The notes below the pieces were generated by a model. That model did no database searches. It saw nothing but the letters and a program-made list of their open reading frames with translations, and had not been told where the DNA came from. Positions 1-8,447 of a stretch of DNA of 64,000 bases are shown piece after piece. The stretch's first letter is position 1. Each line of letters opens with the position of its first letter. Made by a program: the position numbers and the translations under genes. This DNA is from RCIO01 sp035555795 (lineage in GTDB: Bacteria > Pseudomonadota > Alphaproteobacteria > Rhizobiales > Rhizobiaceae), in the NCBI GenBank assembly GCA_035555795.1, contig DATMGE010000039.1, forward strand, positions 1 through 64,000, written 5' to 3'.

Positions 1-80
1 AGGGCGTGGGCTCGCTCACCGGCACGATATCCGTCGACGTCGCAGGCTTCGCCGGCCTGCGCCGCGGACCTGCAGATTTG

Positions 81-641
81 CTAACCGTTCGAGTGGTCGT
101 CCGTTTCGCCATAGCCGTTCATATGCTTGAGCCAGGCTACGAGATAGGCTGCGGCGGAAGCAACGGTCAAGCCACCGGACAGGATGACGACCCAGAAGCG
201 GAGATCGCCGAACATGATGGCGAAGGCCAGTTCGGCCAGAACCAGCGCCGCCAGGAAAATCTGTACCGCCGTGTTCGCCTTGGAAACGAGGAGCGGCTTC
301 ATCTCGACCGGATTGCCCATCAGATTGGCCAGAAGCACCCCGCCGATGATGAGGACATCGCGCGAGACCACCAGAATGACCAACCATAGCGGCAGTTCGC
401 CCATCAGGCCCAGCACCACGAAGACACTGACCAGAAGCAGCTTGTCGGCGGCGGGATCGAGATAGGCGCCGAGCTTCGAGCGCTGGTTGAACTGGCGCGC
501 GATGAAGCCATCGACCGCGTCGGATATGCCGGCCACGACAAAGCCGACAAAGGCCCATCCGGTCGCTCCCTCCAGCATGCAATAGACCACAGCCGGCACG
601 AGCAGGAAGCGCATCAGCGTGATAAGATTGGGAATGGTCAA
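81..641 (-). CDS. CDP-alcohol phosphatidyltransferase family protein
   Basis: This 186-residue integral membrane enzyme should transfer a phosphatidyl group from a CDP-alcohol to an acceptor alcohol in phospholipid synthesis. The full family motif D-x2-DG-x2-AR-x8-G-x3-D-x3-D is visible (D41, D44, G45, A48, R49, G58, D62, D66), and hydrophobic segments surround it. It diverges from purM. A second family member, the better pgsA candidate, lies at 10614-11195, so this copy may use a different acceptor, as in cardiolipin synthase-like or PgsA2 proteins. The acceptor cannot be read from the sequence. Confidence 0.85.
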   Translation of the reverse strand: MTIPNLITLMRFLLVPAVVYCMLEGATGWAFVGFVVAGISDAVDGFIARQFNQRSKLGAYLDPAADKLLLVSVFVVLGLMGELPLWLVILVVSRDVLIIGGVLLANLMGNPVEMKPLLVSKANTAVQIFLAALVLAELAFAIMFGDLRFWVVILSGGLTVASAAAYLVAWLKHMNGYGETDDHSNG

Positions 642-848
642 GCCGACTGCCTCTCGCCTCAGCCACGACGCTCAAATATCGGGCAGCGCCGCCTCGGCAC
701 TAATTGGAACGTTCGCACGCCGGCTTCAAGCCTGCCGCAACCGCGAACGTGACAAGACGCTGTGGGTTCCATGGCTGGCTTGCCTTGCAGGCGCATCGCG
801 CGCATGCGAAGAGCGCGGACGAAACAGGGACGCACCGGGAGCGGCACG

Positions 849-1913
849 ATGAGCCATCCGAATGACGGGTTGACCTATGCCGAGGCAGGCGTCGACATTG
901 ATGCCGGCACCGCGATGGTCGAGAAGATCAAACCGCATGTGCGCAGCACGCGCCGGCCGGGCGCCGATGGCGAGATCGGCGGCTTCGGCGGCCTGTTCGA
1001 CCTCAAGGCCGCCGGTTTCACCGATCCGGTTCTGGTCGCGGCCAATGACGGCGTCGGCACCAAGGTGAAGATCGCCATCGAGACGGGCCTGCACGACACG
1101 ATCGGCATCGATCTCGTCGCCATGTGCGTCAACGATCTCGTCGTACAGGGCGCCGAGCCCCTGTTCTTCCTCGACTATTTCGCCGTCGGAAAGCTCGATC
1201 CCGACCAGGGCGCCGCGATCGTCGCAGGCATCGCGGAGGGCTGCCGCCAGGCTGGCTGCGCGCTGATCGGCGGTGAGACGGCGGAAATGCCCGGCGTCTA
1301 TGCCGGCGGCGACTACGATCTCGCCGGCTTCGCGGTGGGTGCGGCCGAGCGCGGCGAATTGCTGCCGACGGACGATATCGTCGAAGGCGACGTACTGCTG
1401 GGCCTCGCCTCCTCCGGCGTTCACTCCAACGGCTTTTCGCTGGTGCGCCGCATTGTCGAGCGTGCACGGCTTGACTGGAGCGACACGGCCCCCTTCGCGC
1501 AGGGCAAGCGCCTCGGCGAGGCGCTGCTGGAGCCGACCCGCATCTATGTGAAGCCGTTGCTGCACGCGATCCGCAACACGCACGGCATCAAGGCGCTGGC
1601 GCATATCACCGGCGGCGGCTTCCCGGACAATATTCCGCGCGTGCTGCCGGAGGCCTTCTCCGCCGAACTGGACCTGACGGCCATCGAGGCGCCGCCGGTC
1701 TTCTCATGGCTGGCGAAGGAAGGCAGCGTGGCGCATGACGAGATGCTGCGCACCTTCAATTGCGGCATCGGCATGGTGGCCGTGGTGGCGGCGGGACAGG
1801 CCGCGCAGGTGGCGGCCGTCCTCCAGGAGCAGGGCGAGACGGTGACGCCGATCGGCCGCATCGTGCCGCGCCGCGAGGCCGGCGTCATCTATCGTGGGCA
1901 TATCGGGTTCTGA
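849..1913 (+). CDS. purM: Phosphoribosylformylglycinamidine cyclo-ligase (AIR synthetase)
   Basis: PurM makes 5-aminoimidazole ribonucleotide from FGAM with ATP, the fifth step of purine synthesis, in the cytoplasm. The 354-residue product has the family landmarks GGFGGLFDL, NDGVGTK and GGETAEMPGVY, and normal length. I start at ATG 849, which has GGGAG just upstream and begins MSHPNDGLTYAEAG. An in-frame ATG at 762 would add 29 basic residues that do not look like the family. The stop is followed after four bases by the purN start, so the two are surely cotranscribed. Confidence 0.97.
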   Translation: MSHPNDGLTYAEAGVDIDAGTAMVEKIKPHVRSTRRPGADGEIGGFGGLFDLKAAGFTDPVLVAANDGVGTKVKIAIETGLHDTIGIDLVAMCVNDLVVQGAEPLFFLDYFAVGKLDPDQGAAIVAGIAEGCRQAGCALIGGETAEMPGVYAGGDYDLAGFAVGAAERGELLPTDDIVEGDVLLGLASSGVHSNGFSLVRRIVERARLDWSDTAPFAQGKRLGEALLEPTRIYVKPLLHAIRNTHGIKALAHITGGGFPDNIPRVLPEAFSAELDLTAIEAPPVFSWLAKEGSVAHDEMLRTFNCGIGMVAVVAAGQAAQVAAVLQEQGETVTPIGRIVPRREAGVIYRGHIGF

Positions 1914-1917
1914 TCGC

Positions 1918-2610
1918 ATGAGCAGGAAGCGCGTCGTCATCCTCATTTCAGGCCGTGGCTCCAACATGACGGCGCTGATGGCCGCCGCGAAGGACGAAGC
2001 CTTCCCGGCAAGCATCGTGGGCGTGATTTCCGATAGCGCCGATGCCAAAGGCATCGAGACTGCGGAGCGCGCCGGCGTGCCCACCCGCATCGTCGCACGC
2101 TCAGACCATGCCTCCAAAGCGGCGCATGAAGCGGCCGTCGAGGCTGCGATCATGGAAATGGGCGGTGAGATCGTCTGCCTTGCCGGCTATATGCGCCTTC
2201 TGTCGGCCGACATGGTGGCCCGCTGGGAAGGCCGCATGCTCAACATCCACCCTTCCCTCCTGCCGCTCTATCGGGGGCTCGACACGCATAGCCGCGCCTT
2301 GGCCGATGGCGTGCGGCTTCACGGCTGCACCGTCCATTTCGTCTCCGCCGAGGTTGATGACGGACCGATCATCGCGCAGGCGGCGGTGCCGGTGCTCGCC
2401 GGAGACGACGAGGACGCGCTTGCCGCGCGGGTGCTTTCCACCGAGCACCGGCTCTATGCGCTGGCGCTGAAACTCGTTGCAACCGGACGCGCCACGCTCC
2501 GCAACGGCAAGGTGGAGCTTGCCGATGTGGCGGCCGGCGGCGCCCTGTTCTCGCCCGCGACCGCCGATGTGGCCTCGGATATCGAGAGCCTCGCGCGAAT
2601 GACGCCATAA
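1918..2610 (+). CDS. purN: Phosphoribosylglycinamide formyltransferase
   Basis: PurN transfers a formyl group from 10-formyltetrahydrofolate to glycinamide ribonucleotide, the third step of purine synthesis. The 230-residue sequence shows the GRGSN phosphate-binding loop near the N-terminus, the NIHPSLLP catalytic segment with its Asn and His, and VDDGPII carrying the catalytic Asp. It begins at ATG 1918, four bases after the purM stop, in the purM-purN operon common in alphaproteobacteria. Confidence 0.97.
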   Translation: MSRKRVVILISGRGSNMTALMAAAKDEAFPASIVGVISDSADAKGIETAERAGVPTRIVARSDHASKAAHEAAVEAAIMEMGGEIVCLAGYMRLLSADMVARWEGRMLNIHPSLLPLYRGLDTHSRALADGVRLHGCTVHFVSAEVDDGPIIAQAAVPVLAGDDEDALAARVLSTEHRLYALALKLVATGRATLRNGKVELADVAAGGALFSPATADVASDIESLARMTP

Positions 2611-2815
2611 CGTCGCCAGGACCTGAAAAACTGGCTGCAATATCCGGCGACAGACACCCATCCTGCCACGTCGCAACGCATCCGGCTCCTGGGGCGCCCA
2701 TAGCCGCCGATGATGCCGACATCGCCCAGGATTTAAGCAGCGGATAAGCGATTCGCCGATCTTTTCACCGTTGCCCTGTCGTGATAGGTGCGAAGAGGGG
2801 TCAAGGGCGAAGAAA

Positions 2816-3718
2816 ATGCATGGCACATTTGCGGAGGCGAATGCAGGAAGATCGGATGTAGTCACCGCCGATGACCTAACGCTGGTGATTCCGTTCCGCT
2901 TCGACCGTACCGAGCGGCTCGAAAATCTTCGCGCTGTGCTTTCCCACCTGCAGCGGACGCTGGCTGGCGCTGAGATCATCCTGATGGAATCCGGCCCGAC
3001 GCTGGTGGGCCAATCGGTGATCGCGGGACTAGGCGAGGATCTGTCGGGTATCCGTTATGTCGGGACCGTGGAGAGCCGCGACTTCCACCGCACCCGCATA
3101 CTCAACAAGGGCATCGCGGAACTTTCCACCCGCCGTTTCGCCGCGGCTTACGATACCGACGTGCTGGTCTATCCGGCAGCGATTCAGGGCGCGCTGGAAA
3201 AGCTGCGCGGCGGTTCCGCATTCGTTTCTCCCTTTGACGGTCGCGTCTTCGATATCCGGGACGATCTGCGCGCGGGCATGGTCGGCAGCAACGGGAAATC
3301 GGCGCCACTCCTTTCGGAAGTCGAAGGGCCCTCGGACAATGCCGTGCTGATGAACACCAACTCCGTCGGCGGTGTCGTCATCTTCGACAAGACCGCTTTC
3401 GCGCAGGCCGGCGGTTACCATGAATATTTCATCAGCTGGGGCTATGAAGACCACGAGTTGAGCACGCGCTTCGCCAAGTTCGGCTTTCCGCTGGAGCGCG
3501 TCCCCGGCTTTCCGCTCCTTCACCTCACGCATCCGCGGGGCCATCGGGGCGATGGCTGGTATGCCGGCAACCGTGCCAACAAGATTCTCGCCATGCGGCT
3601 GGACGGGTTCGATCGCCCGCAGCTCGAGCGGCTGATCGCCGATGGCGCTTTCCGCATCGGCGGCGCCCGGCCCGCGCCTCCGACGCTGAAGGAACGTCTG
3701 CACGCGCTGTTCTTCTGA
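2816..3718 (+). CDS. Glycosyltransferase, GT2-like fold with galactosyltransferase-type C-terminus
   Basis: This 300-residue protein begins with a Rossmann-type strand (LTLVIPFRFDRTERLENL) followed by a D-x-D-like element in AAYDTDVLVYP, as in family 2 glycosyltransferases. Its C-terminal half has the segment GGYHEYFISWGYEDHELSTR, which resembles the acceptor-side domain of galactosyltransferases (Glyco_transf_7C). No membrane segment is seen, so it probably works at the cytoplasmic face on a surface glycan. ATG 2816 is chosen over the in-frame ATG at 2771. It stands alone between purN and rlmJ, and donor and acceptor are unknown. Confidence 0.75.
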   Translation: MHGTFAEANAGRSDVVTADDLTLVIPFRFDRTERLENLRAVLSHLQRTLAGAEIILMESGPTLVGQSVIAGLGEDLSGIRYVGTVESRDFHRTRILNKGIAELSTRRFAAAYDTDVLVYPAAIQGALEKLRGGSAFVSPFDGRVFDIRDDLRAGMVGSNGKSAPLLSEVEGPSDNAVLMNTNSVGGVVIFDKTAFAQAGGYHEYFISWGYEDHELSTRFAKFGFPLERVPGFPLLHLTHPRGHRGDGWYAGNRANKILAMRLDGFDRPQLERLIADGAFRIGGARPAPPTLKERLHALFF

Positions 3719-3765
3719 CACCGGCGGGCTGATACATAGCCGCACGCCGGAACCCGAGAAGCGCC

Positions 3766-4623
3766 ATGAACTACCGCCATGTCTATCACGCCGGCAATTT
3801 CGCCGATGTGCACAAGCACATCCTGCTGGTTCGCGTCATCGAATATCTCAAGCGCAAGGACAAACCCTTCCGCGTGATCGACACGCATGCGGGAACCGGC
3901 GATTACGACCTTTCATCCGCCGAGGCCCAGAAGACGGGCGAGTGGCGCGAAGGCATCGGCCGCCTGCTGGACGCCCCTCTCCCCGAGGCGATGGCACACC
4001 TCGTCGCGCCCTATCTCGATATCGTTCGCAGCTTCAACCAAGGGCATCCGTTCCGCTATTATCCGGGGTCTCCCGCCATCGCACGTAACCTGCTGCGCGT
4101 GCGAGACCGCCTCACGGCGATCGAAAAACATCCGCAGGACGCCTTTTCGCTCAAGACTCGCTTTGCCGGCGATTTCCAGGCGCGGATCATCGAGCTCGAC
4201 GGCTGGCTGGCGCTCGGCGCGCATGTGCCGCCAAAGGAACGGCGCGGGCTCGTCCTCGTCGATCCGCCCTTCGAGGAGGCCGGCGAATTCACGCGGCTGG
4301 TCGAAGGCGTGACGCGCGCATGGCGGCGCTGGCCGGGCGGCATCTATCTGCTGTGGTATCCGATCAAGGACCGGGCGGCGGTCCATCGCTTCCGCGCCGA
4401 TCTCCAGAGCTCCGGCATGACGGGCGTGCTGGATGTGACCTTCGAGATACAGCCTCCGCCCACCTACGAGCCGCGCCTCACCGGCTCGGGCATGGTGGTG
4501 GTCAACCCGCCCTTCACGCTCAAGACGGAGATGGAAGCGATCACGCCAGCGCTCGCATCCCTGCTCGGCACGGCGGATTGTCCCGGCGGGCGCACGGAAT
4601 GGCTGGTGCCGGAGGCCACATAA
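3766..4623 (+). CDS. rlmJ: 23S rRNA (adenine(2030)-N6)-methyltransferase
   Basis: RlmJ methylates A2030 of 23S rRNA using S-adenosylmethionine. The 285-residue product begins MNYRHVYHAGNFADVHKH, the conserved N-terminus of the family. HAGTGDYDL forms the SAM-binding motif and VDPPFE (around residue 165) is the catalytic [D/N]PP[Y/F] motif of N6-adenine methyltransferases. Length is typical. It is monocistronic or cotranscribed with the small secreted protein downstream. Confidence 0.95.
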   Translation: MNYRHVYHAGNFADVHKHILLVRVIEYLKRKDKPFRVIDTHAGTGDYDLSSAEAQKTGEWREGIGRLLDAPLPEAMAHLVAPYLDIVRSFNQGHPFRYYPGSPAIARNLLRVRDRLTAIEKHPQDAFSLKTRFAGDFQARIIELDGWLALGAHVPPKERRGLVLVDPPFEEAGEFTRLVEGVTRAWRRWPGGIYLLWYPIKDRAAVHRFRADLQSSGMTGVLDVTFEIQPPPTYEPRLTGSGMVVVNPPFTLKTEMEAITPALASLLGTADCPGGRTEWLVPEAT

Positions 4624-4652
4624 GCGTATGCGTCGCTTGACCATTCCCCCAT

Positions 4653-4673
4653 CGATCCGCAAATTGCGGATCG
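4653..4673. promoter_or_regulatory. 21-bp perfect palindrome between rlmJ and a secreted-protein gene
   Basis: Arms CGATCCGCAA (4653-4662) and TTGCGGATCG (4664-4673) are perfect inverted repeats around one central A. The site ends 23 bases before the start codon at 4697 and 30 bases after the rlmJ stop. It could be a regulator-binding site for the downstream gene, or a hairpin at the rlmJ 3' end. There is no T-tract, so a classical terminator is less likely. Confidence 0.5.
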
Positions 4674-4696
4674 GAGAAGATTCCGTTGGAGGCAAC

Positions 4697-5128
4697 ATGT
4701 CCAGGTGGATCAGCGCATTGGCCGCAGCGGCAATGTCGGCAGTGACAATCGTGCCCGCGGCGGCAGCCGATCTCGTCGTGGGGGTCTATGCGGCGGATCC
4801 GGACGCCTGCGGCGATTCCCGTACCCTGTCGCGGATTTCGGCGCGTTTCGACCATCAGGTCCGCAACGTGCCCCACCTGCCCCTGGTGTCGATCGCCAAT
4901 TTCGACAGCGTCGGCGCGGTGCGCTATCTTCCGGCACATGAAAACCGCCCGATCGAGCGGCGTTATTGCGCCGGGCGGGTGAGCCTGTCGGACGGCAAGA
5001 GCCGCAGCATCTACTATCTCATCGAAAACCCGATGGGCTTTGCGGGAATCGGCAGTAATGTCGAATTCTGCATTGCAGGCTTCGATCGCTGGCATGTCTA
5101 TGGCGGCCAGTGCCGCGTGCTGCGGTAA
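4697..5128 (+). CDS. Secreted protein of unknown function
   Basis: I do not recognise a family. The 143-residue product starts at ATG 4697 after a good GGAGG and has a typical Sec signal peptide (hydrophobic ISALAAAAMSAVTIVPAAAA, cleavage likely after AAA near residue 23). The mature part of about 120 residues has four cysteines (in DACGD, RYCAG, EFCIAG and GQCRV), which could form two periplasmic disulfides. It is followed after 14 bases by the RNase T2 lipoprotein gene, so the pair is probably cotranscribed and both act in the periplasm. Confidence 0.7.
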   Translation: MSRWISALAAAAMSAVTIVPAAAADLVVGVYAADPDACGDSRTLSRISARFDHQVRNVPHLPLVSIANFDSVGAVRYLPAHENRPIERRYCAGRVSLSDGKSRSIYYLIENPMGFAGIGSNVEFCIAGFDRWHVYGGQCRVLR

Positions 5129-5142
5129 GCCGCCGGTCTTCC

Positions 5143-5856
5143 ATGCGACCGCATCGTCCGGCCTCCATGGCGGCGATTCTCGCCATGGCGCTGGCGCTCG
5201 CCGGCTGCAATGACGACGCGGCCGGCCAGCCGGCTTCCCCGCCGGCGCCGGCATCCAGGGCGCAACCGGTAGCCGCCGCAACGGGCAGCGGCTTCGACTT
5301 CTTCGTCCTGGCGCTGTCATGGTCGCCCAGCTATTGCGCGGCGAAGGGCGACGAAGCCAGCCGCTTTCAATGCGGCGCCGATCGCGATTTCGGCTTCATC
5401 GTGCACGGGCTCTGGCCGCAATTCGAGAAGGGCTATCCCGAATTCTGCGCCACGCGCGCGCCGGACCGCGTACCGAACGACCTTGCCGACTCCATGGCGG
5501 ATATCATTCCCTCCCGCGGACTGGTCGGCCACCAGTGGCGCAAGCATGGCAGTTGCACCGGGCTGTCGCAACGCGACTATCTCAGCACCACGCGCCGCGC
5601 TTATGAGCGCATCGCCATTCCCTCCTCCCTGCGCGATGGCGAACGCAGCCAGCGCCTGGATGCCAGCGCCATCGAGGCCGCATTCGTCGCGGCAAATACA
5701 GGACTGACGGCAGATGGCATCGCCGTCTCCTGCGACGATGGCCGCGCGGAGGAAGTTCGCATCTGCCTGACGCGGAACCTGGATTTTCGCCCCTGCCCCC
5801 AACTCGACCGCCGCGGCTGCCGTTCAGCAAACCTCCTGCTTCCCGCCGCACCCTGA
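5143..5856 (+). CDS. Ribonuclease T2 family lipoprotein
   Basis: T2 ribonucleases cleave RNA without base specificity through a 2',3'-cyclic phosphate, outside the cytoplasm. The 237-residue product has a lipobox (LALAGC, Cys22), then the T2 fold from FDFFVLALSWSP. The first active-site box is visible as VHGLWPQ (His88), and the second reads HQWRKHGSC (residues 130-138). The family consensus for the second box is HEWxKHG, so the catalytic Glu is Gln131 here, while His135 is kept. Activity may therefore be reduced or altered. Start 5143 places a short basic n-region before the hydrophobic core. Confidence 0.88.
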   Translation: MRPHRPASMAAILAMALALAGCNDDAAGQPASPPAPASRAQPVAAATGSGFDFFVLALSWSPSYCAAKGDEASRFQCGADRDFGFIVHGLWPQFEKGYPEFCATRAPDRVPNDLADSMADIIPSRGLVGHQWRKHGSCTGLSQRDYLSTTRRAYERIAIPSSLRDGERSQRLDASAIEAAFVAANTGLTADGIAVSCDDGRAEEVRICLTRNLDFRPCPQLDRRGCRSANLLLPAAP

Positions 5857-5921
5857 CGCGACGGTTTCAGCAAGGCCGGGCACCGGTCTTTCATGCGAGA
5901 TCGCTGGATTAAGTAGCCGAG

Positions 5922-5964
5922 GCATGATCTTGTCCAAAAACCGGTTTTCACTTTTCGGGATCAT
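5922..5964. repeat. Rhizobial-type intergenic palindromic repeat
   Basis: An imperfect palindrome with outer arms ATGATC (5924-5929) and GATCAT (5959-5964) and a central AACCGGTT core. The order of elements (GATC, a CCAAAAACCGGTTTTCAC core, TTTTCGGGATCAT) matches a short element that I recall as widely dispersed between genes in Rhizobiales genomes. It lies directly in front of the GST gene and ends five bases before that gene's apparent TTG start. Confidence 0.65.
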
Positions 5965-5969
5965 CTCCA

Positions 5970-6569
5970 TTGCCAAAAATCCTCTACAGTTCCGCCTCTC
6001 CTTTCAGCGCCAAGGTGCGCATGTGCGCCACCCATGCCGGGATCGCCTTCGAATCCGTGAAGCAGGACACCAATGCGCCGGATGCCGCCTTCCTCGCCGC
6101 AAACCCGCTGGGCAAGATTCCCGTCCTGTTGACGGATGACGGGCAGTCGATCTTCGACAGCCGGGCGATCACGCAATATCTCAACCGGCTGTCCGGCAAT
6201 GCCCTGTTCCCGCGCAATGCCGCAAAGCGCACCGAGGCCGAGGTGCTGGAGGCACTGGCCGACGGCATTTGCGATGCCTTGCTGGTTCACGTGTATGAGC
6301 GGCGCTTCCGTCCCGAGGAGAAGGTCCACCAGCCCTGGCTGGACAAGCAGTGGGAAAAGGCGTCCCGCGCGCTCGATATTCTCAATGCCAACCCGCCGAA
6401 GCTTCCGAAGAAGATCACCGCAGGCCAGATCGCGCTTCGCGCCTGCCTCGGCTATCTGGCGATTCGCTTCGAGGGCAAATGGGAGCGCGGGCGCAGCAAG
6501 CTGGTGCGCTGGATGAAGCGCTTCGACGAGCGCTTTCCCGAACTTGCGGCACTCGCCCCGCAGGGCTGA
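5970..6569 (+). CDS. Glutathione S-transferase family protein
   Basis: This 199-residue cytosolic protein has a thioredoxin-like N-terminal domain (MPKILYSSASPFSAKVRM, then NPLGKIPVLLTDDG with the cis-Pro, and FDSRAITQYL with the gamma-glutamyl-binding Asp/Ser-Arg type motif) and an all-helical C-terminal domain. It should conjugate or reduce electrophiles with glutathione. The only start that keeps the family N-terminus is TTG 5970, preceded by CGGGA that belongs to the palindromic repeat just upstream. It ends in a bidirectional terminator shared with the convergent porin gene. Confidence 0.88.
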   Translation: MPKILYSSASPFSAKVRMCATHAGIAFESVKQDTNAPDAAFLAANPLGKIPVLLTDDGQSIFDSRAITQYLNRLSGNALFPRNAAKRTEAEVLEALADGICDALLVHVYERRFRPEEKVHQPWLDKQWEKASRALDILNANPPKLPKKITAGQIALRACLGYLAIRFEGKWERGRSKLVRWMKRFDERFPELAALAPQG

Positions 6570-6582
6570 GGACGGAAAACAA

Positions 6583-6609
6583 AAAAGCCGGCCACGAAGG
6601 CCGGCTTTT
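6583..6609. terminator. Bidirectional intrinsic terminator (GST / porin)
   Basis: A perfect 11-bp stem AAAAGCCGGCC (6583-6593) and GGCCGGCTTTT (6599-6609) with a 5-base loop. Runs of A on the left and T on the right make it work in both directions between convergent genes. Confidence 0.93.
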
Positions 6610-6630
6610 CTGGTTCGATCAGCTAGCTGA

Positions 6631-7299
6631 TCAGAACTTCATACCCATGCCCACCGAGATGCGGTGGTTGTTGGGCTGGATGTCCGCGGACACGGCCGGG
6701 GTCGCGTACGACTTGCGGCTCAGGCCCGTGTAACGGTACTCGAGACGACCGAAGACGTTGTCGGTGAGCTTCTGATCGACACCAGCGCCCACGGTCCAGC
6801 CGAGATGGGTCTCGCGGTCGGAACCGGAAGCATCGTGGAAACGATGGCTCGCGGCAGCGCCACCAGCGGTCACGTAGAGCAGGGTCGCGTCGGACACCGC
6901 ATAACCCAGACGGGCGCGGAGCGAGCCTTCCCAACCATACTGCGAACCGAAGTTCGAGTTGCGGTCATGGGCCCAGTTGTAGCCGACGTCACCTTCGACA
7001 CCGTAGACGAAGTTGTCGGATTGGCCGTTCCAGCCGAGGAACGCGCCGAGCGCCCAGCCGCCGGTCGAGATGTTCCCGTTGGGAACGTTCACGCCGTTGG
7101 TGACATTGCTGTTGCCGAAGCCGTAGCCGAACGAAAGACCGCCGTAAGGGCCGGCCCAGGTCGAAACGGGAGTGCTGATGATCGGAGCCGACGGTGCCGG
7201 CGGCTCTTCATAAACGACGTCGGCAGCGAACGCGGGCGCACCTACCATCGTCGCAACTGCTGCCGCCATGGCGACCGTGCGGATATTGCTGGCTCTCAT
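6631..7299 (-). CDS. Outer membrane beta-barrel protein, Omp25/Omp31-type porin family
   Basis: The 222-residue protein has a Sec signal peptide ending APAFAADVV, a short proline-rich linker (EEPPAPSAP), then alternating amphipathic strands (WAGPYGGLSFGYGFG, FVYGVEGDVGYNW, LRARLGYAV, FGRLEYRYTG). It ends in the outer-membrane sorting signal GMGMKF with terminal Phe. This matches the Omp25/Omp31/RopB group of alphaproteobacterial eight-stranded barrels. ATG 7299 is preceded by AAGGAG; longer in-frame starts lack a signal peptide. It is the only gene of its unit and converges on the GST gene. Confidence 0.92.
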   Translation of the reverse strand: MRASNIRTVAMAAAVATMVGAPAFAADVVYEEPPAPSAPIISTPVSTWAGPYGGLSFGYGFGNSNVTNGVNVPNGNISTGGWALGAFLGWNGQSDNFVYGVEGDVGYNWAHDRNSNFGSQYGWEGSLRARLGYAVSDATLLYVTAGGAAASHRFHDASGSDRETHLGWTVGAGVDQKLTDNVFGRLEYRYTGLSRKSYATPAVSADIQPNNHRISVGMGMKF

Positions 7300-7688
7300 T
7301 GTATAACTCCTTGGCCATCTCAGACGGTAAAACGCCCGTCCCAATTCAAGTTGAAAGACACTCACAACGCCTTCGGGAGGCATAATAGCGCTTCGTGCTT
7401 TCAGTTCCATTCTTTGAGCGCGAATTACGACCAAAGAGCACCCCAATTGAGGTCATAATCGGTCTAAAATATGTCGGAATTGTGGCGTTGCATTTGCGCA
7501 ACACATTGGATTTGAAGGATTTTTTCATTTTTGTTAACCATGACGCCAGCCACAAAGTACCCTTGGATCAGGAAGGTGGAAACCCTATATTTTCCCGGAA
7601 TTCCGCCATTTCCGGTGAATGAAGTGCCCATCAGAACCCCGTTTCCAACCAGCGTAGAAGCGCCTGTCTGCCCGCACGGGTGCCGGGC
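7300..7688. other. Divergent AT-rich intergenic region (389 bp)
   Basis: No gene is supported. The stretch carries the leader and promoter of the minus-strand porin gene (AAGGAG around 7305-7310) and the promoter side of the plus-strand reductase-uvrC unit. It is clearly more AT-rich than its neighbours between about 7430 and 7620. A small inverted repeat GTTGC / GCAAC around 7485-7500 is the only structure seen. Confidence 0.6.
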
Positions 7689-8447
7689 ATGAGTCGGCCC
7701 GTCGCGCTCGTCACCGGAGCCGGCCGCCGGGTTGGCCGGGCGATAGCCATTGACCTGGCGCGCCACGGCTTCGACGTCGCCATCCATTTTCACGGCTCCC
7801 GCGCGGAAGCGGAGGACGTCGCGGCCAACGCCGATTCGTTCGGCGCCCGCACCGCGCTCATCGAAGCCGACCTTGCCGACATCGGTGAGGCAGGGCGACT
7901 GGTATCGGCGGCAACCGAAGCGCTTGGGCCCGTTTGCCTGCTGGTCAACAATGCTTCCATGTTTCTCGACGACGAACTGGCCGATTTCGACTGGCAGCAG
8001 TTCGACCGCCATTTTGCGATCCATGTGAAGACGCCGCTGGAACTCGCGCGCCGGTTCGCCGCCGCCTTGCCGGTGGACCGGCAGGGACTTGTCGTCAACA
8101 TCATCGACCAGCGCGTCTGGAAGCCGACGCCCCGCTTCTTCACCTATTCGCTCTCCAAGGCGACGCTCTGGGCCGCCACGCAGACGATGGCGCAGGCGCT
8201 TGCGCCGCGCATCCGGGTCAATGCCATCGGGCCGGGGCCGACATTGCCCAACCCGCGCCAATCGCAGGCGGATTTCGACCAGCAGAGCCGCAACGTCCTG
8301 CTCGGGCGCGGTCCCGAGCTCGATGCCTTCGGGCGCACCATCCGCTATCTGTGGGAAGAGGTGTCAGTAACCGGCCAGATGATCGCCATAGACGGCGGCC
8401 AGCACCTTGCCTGGGAAACGCCGGACGTGGCAGGGATCGCCGAATGA
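7689..8447 (+). CDS. SDR-family pteridine reductase / FolM-like dihydromonapterin reductase
   Basis: The 252-residue short-chain dehydrogenase has the coenzyme loop TGAGRRVG, matching the TGxxxRxG form typical of pteridine reductases, and NNAS at 87-90. The catalytic pair is Tyr153/Lys157 (YSLSK). At the usual Ser position, 13 residues before Tyr, there is Asp140, as in PTR1, rather than Ser. IHVKTP also resembles E. coli FolM. It should reduce dihydro- or tetrahydropterins with NADPH. ATG 7689 is preferred over GTG 7680. Its stop overlaps the uvrC start (ATGA), so they are cotranscribed. Confidence 0.82.
   Translation: MSRPVALVTGAGRRVGRAIAIDLARHGFDVAIHFHGSRAEAEDVAANADSFGARTALIEADLADIGEAGRLVSAATEALGPVCLLVNNASMFLDDELADFDWQQFDRHFAIHVKTPLELARRFAAALPVDRQGLVVNIIDQRVWKPTPRFFTYSLSKATLWAATQTMAQALAPRIRVNAIGPGPTLPNPRQSQADFDQQSRNVLLGRGPELDAFGRTIRYLWEEVSVTGQMIAIDGGQHLAWETPDVAGIAE

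Noticed and set aside
1..19. Possible start of a minus-strand gene at GTG 19
   Set aside because: Only six codons lie in the window and the ribosome site is weak; it cannot be supported.
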